A stretch of 6,145 nt of DNA, from NCBI GenBank assembly GCA_020063545.1, contig JAGUUF010000189.1, positions 1 to 6,145 of the forward strand. Direction: 5' to 3'. Numbering within the stretch: position 1 is the stretch's first letter; each line of letters opens with the position of its first letter. The position numbers and the translations under genes were made by a program. The notes below the pieces were generated by a model that saw nothing but the letters and a program-made list of their open reading frames with translations, ran no database searches and was not told the DNA's origin. This DNA comes from Cytophagales bacterium. GTDB taxonomy: Bacteria; Bacteroidota; Bacteroidia; Cytophagales; Cyclobacteriaceae. This document shows, in pieces, positions 1 through 5,643 of the stretch.

Positions 1-528
1 GAGCATGAAAAGTATGTGGCCAACTCCGGCCTTATCGTCTCTCCGCCATTCCGGAAAACAGGAGTAGCCACAGCCATTAAACGGAAGATATTTGAACTTT
101 CCCGGCAACGGTACCCCCAGGCTAAACTTTTCGGCCTTACCACCGGCCTTGCCGTAATGAAAATCAACTCCGACCTGGGGTACGAACCCGTTACCTATTC
201 CGAACTGACCACCGATGAGGAATTCTGGAAGGGATGCCGCAGTTGTGTGAACTACGAAATCCTGATGAGCAAGGAGCGGAAGAACTGCATGTGTACGGCT
301 ATGCTTTTCGATCCGGCAGAGGCTGCCGCCAAAGCACAGGCGCAGCCGGTACAGGTAGTGGTAAATGCCCAGGGAAAGCTGAAGCGCAAACGCAGGCGGA
401 TGTTTAAGGGCAACTTGCGCCTGTTTGAACGTTGGGTTCGGTTTAAGCAGTTTGTTATGCTTCGGCCACGCAGTAACGGCACGGGTGAGCCCGGCAAAAA
501 ATCCATTTTAAGCCTTTTCTTTTGGTAA
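1..528 (+). CDS. GNAT-family N-acyltransferase, 3' part (candidate N-acylglutamate synthase)
   Basis: This is the C-terminal 175 codons of a gene whose 5' end lies outside the window; the frame is open to base 1, so the GTG at 16 is not a true start. Residues below count from the first codon shown. A GNAT acyl-CoA-binding signature is visible: a strand (SGLIVSPPF) followed by R18-K-T-G-V-A23, matching the family R/Q-x-x-G-x-A/G loop, then a helix. An LGY segment near residues 59-61 fits the end of the GNAT fold. After it comes a cysteine cluster (C79-x2-C82, C96-x-C98), an Ala/Gln-rich linker, a strongly basic stretch (126-133) and a basic, aromatic C-terminus. It ends 1 bp before argG. Its position at the head of an arginine operon that otherwise lacks a first enzyme suggests it acylates glutamate (acetyl- or, more likely here, succinyl-CoA donor). 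The GNAT call is firm; the substrate is inferred from context. Confidence 0.75.
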   Translation, partial: EHEKYVANSGLIVSPPFRKTGVATAIKRKIFELSRQRYPQAKLFGLTTGLAVMKINSDLGYEPVTYSELTTDEEFWKGCRSCVNYEILMSKERKNCMCTAMLFDPAEAAAKAQAQPVQVVVNAQGKLKRKRRRMFKGNLRLFERWVRFKQFVMLRPRSNGTGEPGKKSILSLFFW

Positions 529-529
529 C

Positions 530-1741
530 ATGAAGAAACGAGTTGTACTGGCATTTAGTGGAGGGCTCGACACGACTTACTGTGTAAAGTACCTGGCCGA
601 TGAACTTGGCTATGACGTGCATACGCTAACTGTAAATACCGGGGGTTTTAGCCCGGCCGAGCTGGAGGCCATCGCCCGGCATGCAACGGCACTGGGTGTA
701 GCCTCGCATAATACCGTTGATGAAACACAAACCTATTACGATAAGGTTATCCGGTTCCTTATTTACGGTAATGTGTTGAAAAACGGAACCTACCCGTTGA
801 GCGTAAGCGCTGAACGTATTTCGCAGGCGTTAGCCGTAGCGCGCCATGCAAAAAGCATCAGCGCGGATGCCGTTGCGCACGGAAGCACAGGGGCCGGCAA
901 CGACCAGGTAAGGTTTGATATGGTATTTAATATCCTGTTGCCGGAAGTGGAGATCTTAACCCCGGTTCGGGATAAGAAACTTTCGCGCGAAGCAGAGGTG
1001 GCCTACTTGAAGGCAAAGGGAGTGGTAATGAACTTTGAGAAGGCGCAGTACTCCATTAACAAAGGACTTTGGGGTACATCGGTTGGAGGTAAAGAAACGC
1101 TTGGCTCCCTGGGCATGCTGCCCGAAGAGGCCTGGCCAACCCAGGTTACAAAATCAGGAAGTGAAAACGTTGTACTCGCGTTTGAGCAGGGTGAGTTAAA
1201 GAAGGTTAATGAAAGGCTTTTTGAACACCCGGTTGACGCTATCCTCCATCTTCAAACCATTGCCGGGCCTTACGGCATTGGCAGGGACATCCACGTGGGC
1301 GATACGATCATCGGTATAAAAGGCCGTGTCGGATTTGAAGCGGCAGCACCCGTGCTGATAATCAAGGCACATCATGCCCTGGAGAAACACGTGCTAACCA
1401 AATGGCAGTTAAGCTGGAAAGATCAGCTTGCCCAGTTCTATGGCAACTGGCTTCATGAGGGTCAGTACCTTGACCCGGTAATGCGCAACATAGAAGCGTT
1501 TCTTACCAGTATGCAAAAGCAGGTAACCGGTGTGGTGCATCTTCAGTTGCATCCGTACCGCTACCAGGTACAGGGTATTGAGTCGCCTTACGACCTGATG
1601 TCGGCAAAGTTCGGGAAGTACGGTGAAATGAACCTGGGCTGGACGGGCGAAGATGTAAAAGGCTTTACCCGGATATTCGGAAACCAGGTTTCGATTTACC
1701 ACCAGGTAACAGGAGAAGCTGGAGGGAAGAGTAATGAGTAA
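530..1741 (+). CDS. argG: Argininosuccinate synthase (diverged Bacteroidota type)
   Basis: Cytosolic enzyme that joins citrulline and aspartate using ATP to give argininosuccinate, AMP and PPi. The protein is 403 aa, normal for the family. The N-terminal PP-loop ATP-pyrophosphatase motif is S10-G-G-L-D-T15. The aspartate/citrulline loop G121-A-G-N-D-Q-V-R-F129 is present, with Ala where most family members have Lys (TGKGNDQVRF). Y88, S93, R128, S175 and S184 match citrulline contacts of the human enzyme in a by-eye alignment, but two other contacts are replaced (G257 for Glu270, F269 for Tyr282). The C-terminal oligomerisation region (about 290-390, with VTGVVHLQL and GFTRIFGN) is complete. 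The ATG lies 1 bp after the GNAT stop and no clear Shine-Dalgarno is seen; the start is fixed by the PP-loop strand beginning at residue 4. It overlaps argC by 8 bp. Identity is secure; the altered pocket is the odd feature. Confidence 0.96.
   Translation: MKKRVVLAFSGGLDTTYCVKYLADELGYDVHTLTVNTGGFSPAELEAIARHATALGVASHNTVDETQTYYDKVIRFLIYGNVLKNGTYPLSVSAERISQALAVARHAKSISADAVAHGSTGAGNDQVRFDMVFNILLPEVEILTPVRDKKLSREAEVAYLKAKGVVMNFEKAQYSINKGLWGTSVGGKETLGSLGMLPEEAWPTQVTKSGSENVVLAFEQGELKKVNERLFEHPVDAILHLQTIAGPYGIGRDIHVGDTIIGIKGRVGFEAAAPVLIIKAHHALEKHVLTKWQLSWKDQLAQFYGNWLHEGQYLDPVMRNIEAFLTSMQKQVTGVVHLQLHPYRYQVQGIESPYDLMSAKFGKYGEMNLGWTGEDVKGFTRIFGNQVSIYHQVTGEAGGKSNE
1721..1726 (+). promoter_or_regulatory. 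Shine-Dalgarno-like site of argC
   Basis: GGAGGG sits 7 bp upstream of the argC ATG, inside the last codons of argG. It is the clearest ribosome-binding site in the window and supports the ATG at 1734 as the argC start. A second purine-rich run, AGGAG at 1711-1715, lies further upstream. Most other genes here lack such a site, as is usual in Bacteroidota. Confidence 0.6.
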
Positions 1742-2711
1742 AAAAATTAACGCTGGCATCGTTGGTGGTGCGGGCTACACCGGTGGTGAGGCCCTCCGGA
1801 TACTGTTTCGTCATCCCCATGTCGAAGTAGCGTTTGTTCATAGCCGCAGTCATGCCGGGGCACCCGTCCACTCCGTTCATCGCGACCTTGTCGGAGAAAC
1901 CGAACTGAAATTTACCGGCACTGTTTCCGGGCAGGTTGATGTGCTGTTTCTTTGCCTCGGGCATGGGGAGAGCAGTAAATTTCTGCAGGAAAATATTTTA
2001 CCGGATGCCGGTAAGGTTATTGATCTGAGTAATGACTTCCGTCTGGGCGGTTCTGTTAATGGCCGCGAGTTTGTTTACGGCCTTCCCGAACTTAACCGCG
2101 AGAAAATCAAACGTGCGCAGAACGTAGCCAACCCGGGATGTTTCGCCACCGCCATCCAGCTTGGTTTACTGCCGCTTGCAGCCGAAGGGCTTTTAACTGA
2201 AATTTATTCAACCGCCATTACCGGCTCAACCGGTGCCGGCCAGAAACTGCAGGACACTACGCACTTTACCTGGCGGGCAAACAACATCTCGGCTTACAAA
2301 ACCCTTACCCACCAGCACGTTGGTGAAATTAACCGGTCGTTAAGGCAATTACAACCTTCATTCGGGGGTGCGCTGCACCTTGTACCCTGGCGTGGCGATT
2401 TTACCCGCGGGATTTTTGTGAGTTCGGTGGTTACGGTAACCAAATCGCTCACCGAAATAAAGTCATTGTTTCATAAATTTTATTCCGCTCATCCATTTGT
2501 GGTTATTGCCAGTGAGATGATTGACATGAAACAATCCGTAAATACCAACAAGTGCTTTATTTACCTTGAATTGACAGGCGACAAGCTGGTTATTCATTCG
2601 GCCATTGATAACCTCGTTAAGGGAGCCTCCGGCCAGGCGGTGCAGAACATGAACCTGATGGTTGGTTTTGAAGAAACACTGGGGCTGCAATTGAAGGGGA
2701 GTATATTCTGA
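1734..2711 (+). CDS. argC: N-acyl-gamma-glutamyl-phosphate reductase
   Basis: NADPH-dependent cytosolic reductase that converts N-acylglutamyl phosphate to N-acylglutamate semialdehyde. At 325 aa it has the normal length of the shorter ArgC type. The N-terminal Rossmann motif is G11-G-A-G-Y-T-G-G18. The catalytic cysteine is C136 in N133-P-G-C-F137. A second glycine-rich loop (GSTGAGQ, 164-170) and the conserved H-Q-H segment (193-195, followed by VGEI), which supplies the active-site histidine region, are present. The C-terminal N293-L-V-K-G-A-S-G-Q-A302 motif is typical. The start at 1734 overlaps the argG stop by 8 bp and is preceded by GGAGGG. The next gene, argD, starts 9 bp after the stop. 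Its acyl specificity (acetyl or succinyl) cannot be read from the sequence; the ArgF-like neighbour suggests succinyl. Confidence 0.95.
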   Translation: MSKKINAGIVGGAGYTGGEALRILFRHPHVEVAFVHSRSHAGAPVHSVHRDLVGETELKFTGTVSGQVDVLFLCLGHGESSKFLQENILPDAGKVIDLSNDFRLGGSVNGREFVYGLPELNREKIKRAQNVANPGCFATAIQLGLLPLAAEGLLTEIYSTAITGSTGAGQKLQDTTHFTWRANNISAYKTLTHQHVGEINRSLRQLQPSFGGALHLVPWRGDFTRGIFVSSVVTVTKSLTEIKSLFHKFYSAHPFVVIASEMIDMKQSVNTNKCFIYLELTGDKLVIHSAIDNLVKGASGQAVQNMNLMVGFEETLGLQLKGSIF

Positions 2712-2720
2712 CAACAGCAG

Positions 2721-3863
2721 ATGAAGCTCTTTGATGTATATCCCTTGTTAGAAATTACCCCGGTGCGGGCCGAAGGAAGCTGGCTTTGGGATGATCGCGG
2801 TATAAAGTACCTTGATCTGTATGGCGGGCATGCGGTAATATCCATTGGGCACTCGCATCCGCATTATATCAAACGACTGGAGGATCAGCTTCACAACATC
2901 GGTTTCTATTCCAACAGTGTTCAAAATCCGCTGCAGCGGCAGTTGGCGGAGAAACTGGGCAGCCTTTCCGGGTATCCTGACTACCAGTTATTCCTCTGTA
3001 ATTCCGGAGCGGAAGCGAATGAAAACGCGTTGAAACTGGCTTCGTTTGTTACGGGCAGAAAAAAGATAATAGCCTTTCGCAAGGCCTTTCACGGAAGAAC
3101 ATCGGGGGCGGTTGCTGCTACGGATAATCCGAAAATTGTTTCGGAATTCAACAAAGGCCATGATGTGGTGTTTGTTCCCCTCAACGATGAAGGTGCATTT
3201 CTCAGGGCATTGGATGGATCGGTAGCCGCGGTCATCATCGAAGGTATCCAGGGCGTGGGCGGTATCCATGTGCCTGATTCATCATTCTTACAAATGGTGT
3301 CAGCGCAGTGCAGGGCAAATAACGCATTGCTTATTCTTGACGAAATTCAATCCGGCTACGGCCGCACCGGAAAGTTTTTTGCGCACCAGCATAGCGGAAT
3401 TAAACCCGATTTAATTACCGTGGCCAAAGGCATGGGCAATGGTTTTCCTGTTGGCGGGGTGCTTATCCACCCCGGCATCAACCCGAAAAGCGGAATGCTC
3501 GGCACTACCTTTGGCGGTAACCACCTGGCCTGTGCGGCAAGCCTTGCCGTGCTGGAAGTAATCGAAAATGAAAACCTGATGGCAAATGCAAACCGTGTTG
3601 GAAGCTACCTGATGACCGGGTTGAAATCGGTACGGGGTATTGATGCAGTGCGCGGGATGGGCCTGATGATTGGCTTTGATTTGCCTGAAGAACTGCAATT
3701 TGTGCGCACCACGTTGCTGAATACACACAGAATATTTACTGGCGAGGCAAAACCGAACACCATCCGGCTTCTGCCATCGCTGGCGATAACCATGCAGGAA
3801 GCTGAATTGTTTTTGGAGGCCCTGCGGACGTGTGTTGCAAATTTTATGGTTACCCAAAAGTGA
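2721..3863 (+). CDS. argD: N-acylornithine aminotransferase (class III, PLP)
   Basis: PLP-dependent class-III aminotransferase that converts N-acylglutamate semialdehyde to N-acylornithine with glutamate as amino donor. It is 380 aa, in the ArgD range. Landmarks in order: substrate-end motif GHSHP (43-47), PLP-phosphate loop N94-S-G-A-E-A-N-E101, F123-H-G-R-T127, L206-D-E-I-Q-S-G-Y-G-R-T216 with D207 pairing with the pyridine nitrogen, Schiff-base lysine K236 in TVAKGMGNG, and T263-F-G-G-N-H268. The ATG follows argC by 9 bp; no good Shine-Dalgarno is near it (AGGGGAG at 2695-2701 is too distant to be convincing). The stop TGA overlaps the GTG start of the transcarbamylase gene. Ornithine or other omega-aminotransferases share these motifs, so ArgD identity rests partly on the operon; in the succinyl variant it would act as succinylornithine transaminase. 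Confidence 0.93.
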   Translation: MKLFDVYPLLEITPVRAEGSWLWDDRGIKYLDLYGGHAVISIGHSHPHYIKRLEDQLHNIGFYSNSVQNPLQRQLAEKLGSLSGYPDYQLFLCNSGAEANENALKLASFVTGRKKIIAFRKAFHGRTSGAVAATDNPKIVSEFNKGHDVVFVPLNDEGAFLRALDGSVAAVIIEGIQGVGGIHVPDSSFLQMVSAQCRANNALLILDEIQSGYGRTGKFFAHQHSGIKPDLITVAKGMGNGFPVGGVLIHPGINPKSGMLGTTFGGNHLACAASLAVLEVIENENLMANANRVGSYLMTGLKSVRGIDAVRGMGLMIGFDLPEELQFVRTTLLNTHRIFTGEAKPNTIRLLPSLAITMQEAELFLEALRTCVANFMVTQK

Positions 3864-4852
3864 AAAATTTCATCTCCATAAGTGATGTTGCTGATGTGCA
3901 AGCCCTGATTGACAAAGGATTGTACTATAAAAAAAATCCATTGGTGGATCAGGCGTTGGGCTGCGGCAGGCGCATCGGGCTGTTGTTTCTAAACCCGAGC
4001 ATGCGCACACGCATCAGCACGCAGGTTGCCGCGCAAAACCTGGGCATGCAAGCCATTGTATTTAATGTGGGCAGTGAGGGATGGGCTTTGGAGTTTGAAG
4101 ACGGTGTGGTGATGGATGGTGCATCGGTTGAGCATATAAAGGATGCTGCCCCCGTACTCGGTAAGTATTTCGATATGCTCGGCCTGCGTACGTTTCCAAC
4201 CCTTAAAAACCGCGAAGAAGACTACAGCGAACGGGTTATCCGCCAGTTTGTGAATTATGCGGGCATTCCCGTGGTGAGCCTGGAAAGTGCCACACTTCAT
4301 CCGCTTCAAAGCCTGGCTGATCTGATAACCATTGCCGAAATCTTTAGCGAAAACCGAAAACCTAAAGTTGTGTTAACCTGGGCGCCCCACATTAAACCGC
4401 TGCCGCAATGTGTTGCCAACAGTTTTGCCCAGTGGATGAATGGCTGGGGTAAGGCTGAGTTTGTAGTAACGCATCCTGAAGGATATGAACTGGATGATAC
4501 ATTTACACAACGCGCCAGGATTACCTACAACCAGTCCGAAGCGCTAGCCGGTGCCGACTTTGTGTATGTAAAAAACTGGAGCAGCTATACCGACTACGGA
4601 AAACTACATGGCGAACACCGCTCGTGGATGATAACCAACGCGAAACTGCAGGTAACGAATAATGCAAAGGTAATGCATTGCCTGCCGGTGCGCAGAAACC
4701 TTGAGTTAAGTGCCGAAGTACTTGACGGTGCCCACAGCATTGTAACCCAACAGGCCGGCAACCGGGTGTGGGCGGCCCAGGCTGTGCTTGCAGAAATTCT
4801 CCGATTTAATTTTAAAGATTCCCTCGTTGAGGGGGTCAAGGGGGGTGTATGA
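3860..4852 (+). CDS. argF': N-succinylornithine (N-acylornithine) carbamoyltransferase
   Basis: Transfers the carbamoyl group from carbamoyl phosphate to N-acylornithine, giving N-acylcitrulline. Family motifs: carbamoyl-phosphate loop S47-M-R-T-R51, W75, H147-P-L-Q150, and H273-C-L-P276. From memory, residues 1-90 align without gaps to B. fragilis succinylornithine transcarbamylase. The specificity position in the MDG..xEH loop is Val90; it is Pro90 in that enzyme and Glu92 in Xanthomonas acetylornithine transcarbamylase, so succinylornithine is the likely substrate. The start chosen is GTG 3860, which forms a GTGA overlap with the argD stop and begins VKNF, like MKKF in B. fragilis. An in-frame GTG at 3830 would add ten unlike residues. 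The 330-aa product carries a tail (about 319-330) encoded by a G-rich repeat-like segment. An ATGA overlap links it to argB. Acetyl specificity is the main alternative. Confidence 0.93.
   Translation: MKNFISISDVADVQALIDKGLYYKKNPLVDQALGCGRRIGLLFLNPSMRTRISTQVAAQNLGMQAIVFNVGSEGWALEFEDGVVMDGASVEHIKDAAPVLGKYFDMLGLRTFPTLKNREEDYSERVIRQFVNYAGIPVVSLESATLHPLQSLADLITIAEIFSENRKPKVVLTWAPHIKPLPQCVANSFAQWMNGWGKAEFVVTHPEGYELDDTFTQRARITYNQSEALAGADFVYVKNWSSYTDYGKLHGEHRSWMITNAKLQVTNNAKVMHCLPVRRNLELSAEVLDGAHSIVTQQAGNRVWAAQAVLAEILRFNFKDSLVEGVKGGV
4814..4849 (+). repeat. G-rich hairpin-bearing segment at the 3' end of argF', possible dispersed repeat
   Basis: This segment encodes the last 12 residues of the transcarbamylase (KDSLVEGVKGGV). 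It holds a small inverted repeat, CCCTC (4821-4825), loop GTT, GAGGG (4829-4833), followed by GGTCAAGGGGGG. From memory, similar segments (CCCTC..TTGAGGGGGTCAAGG type) recur between genes and at gene ends in many Bacteroidota genomes; only one copy is visible here, so the repeat status is recalled knowledge rather than shown. The encoded tail lies past the point where B. fragilis succinylornithine transcarbamylase ends. Confidence 0.45.
4838..4845 (+). promoter_or_regulatory. Purine-rich ribosome-binding-like site of argB
   Basis: AAGGGGGG lies 3 bp before the argB ATG, inside the last codons of argF'. It can pair partly with the anti-Shine-Dalgarno sequence, and the ATGA stop/start overlap next to it suggests translational coupling. 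The spacing is tight, so its strength as a binding site is uncertain. Confidence 0.35.
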
Positions 4853-5637
4853 ACAAACTGTTTATCATAAAAATCGGTGGCAACGTGCTGGATGACCCGG
4901 CAGCATTGTCAAAATTTCTCACCGACTTTGCAGCCATCAAGGAGCCAAAAATACTGGTACATGGTGGCGGCAGGCTGGCAACTAAAATCGGGGAGCAGTT
5001 GGGCGTTAAAGCCAGCCTGGTAAATGGCCGCAGGATTACCGATGCACAAACGCTCGACCTGGTAACCATGGTATATGGCGGCCTGGTAAACAAGCAACTG
5101 GTGGCACGGCTGCAGCACCTCGGTTGTAATGCGCTGGGCGTAACCGGTGCCGATGGCAACCTTATCAGGGCGAGCATACGGCCTGTGGGCGAAATTGACT
5201 ATGGTTTTGTTGGCGACATCCGGCCATCGGGAATTAATTCTACACTCCTTTACTTTCTGCTTCAGCAAAATACTGTTCCCGTATTTGCTTCGCTTACCCA
5301 TGCCGGTGGTGTAATGCTTAATACCAATGCCGATACCATTGCCTCGGTACTGGCCATAGCGCTGAGCAAACATTTCGATGTGCGGCTGATTTTTTGCTTT
5401 GAGCGAAAAGGAGTGTTGCGGAATATTGCCGATGAAAACTCGGTGATCAGAACCCTAAATGCCGAATTGTACCAGGAACTTTTGAAACAGGGTGTTTTTG
5501 CCGATGGCATTTTACCTAAACTTGAAAACGCATTCGCGGCTATCCGGTCGGGCGTACATGAAGTGTTAATCGGTGATGCTGCCAGTTTAAGCCGGAACAC
5601 GGGCCAGGAAACAACCGGTACATTGATTAGTAAATAG
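4849..5637 (+). CDS. argB: N-acylglutamate kinase
   Basis: Amino-acid-kinase-family enzyme that phosphorylates N-acetyl- or N-succinylglutamate with ATP, the second step of the pathway. It is 262 aa, close to the 258-aa E. coli enzyme. Visible landmarks: K8 and G10-G11 in the first strand (FIIKIGGN), H38-G-G-G41 substrate loop, R62 (matching the substrate-binding Arg66 of E. coli), N158 and D162 in the LNTNAD motif, and K224 in the DGILPKL segment (matching catalytic Lys217). All catalytic residues are therefore present. The protein starts directly at the first beta strand and lacks the N-terminal helix found in hexameric, arginine-inhibited kinases, so feedback inhibition by arginine seems unlikely. 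The ATG overlaps the argF' stop (ATGA), and argE follows after 6 bp. Succinyl versus acetyl substrate cannot be decided from this gene alone. Confidence 0.94.
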   Translation: MNKLFIIKIGGNVLDDPAALSKFLTDFAAIKEPKILVHGGGRLATKIGEQLGVKASLVNGRRITDAQTLDLVTMVYGGLVNKQLVARLQHLGCNALGVTGADGNLIRASIRPVGEIDYGFVGDIRPSGINSTLLYFLLQQNTVPVFASLTHAGGVMLNTNADTIASVLAIALSKHFDVRLIFCFERKGVLRNIADENSVIRTLNAELYQELLKQGVFADGILPKLENAFAAIRSGVHEVLIGDAASLSRNTGQETTGTLISK

Positions 5638-5643
5638 CAGATA

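Noticed and set aside
16..18. GTG at 16 as the start of the first gene
   Set aside because: The frame is open to base 1 (EHEKYV...), and a start at 16 would leave out the N-terminal half of the GNAT fold.
1734..1741. argG/argC overlap as a possible frameshift or sequencing error
   Set aside because: Both proteins have full family length and intact ends; an 8-bp overlap with a Shine-Dalgarno inside argG is normal operon packing.
2845..3033. 62-codon forward frame inside argD
   Set aside because: It is an out-of-frame shadow of argD with no independent start signal or recognisable motif.
3411..3857. 148-codon reverse-strand reading frame opposite argD
   Set aside because: It lies wholly antisense to well-conserved argD and shows no recognisable domain.
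4821..4835. Hairpin at the argF'/argB junction as a transcription terminator
   Set aside because: The stem is only 5 bp, no T-run follows, and argB overlaps argF' by 4 bp, so termination here would make no sense for the operon.
4909..5373. 154-codon reverse-strand reading frame opposite argB
   Set aside because: It is antisense to argB with no family motif; its length is expected by chance in this base composition.
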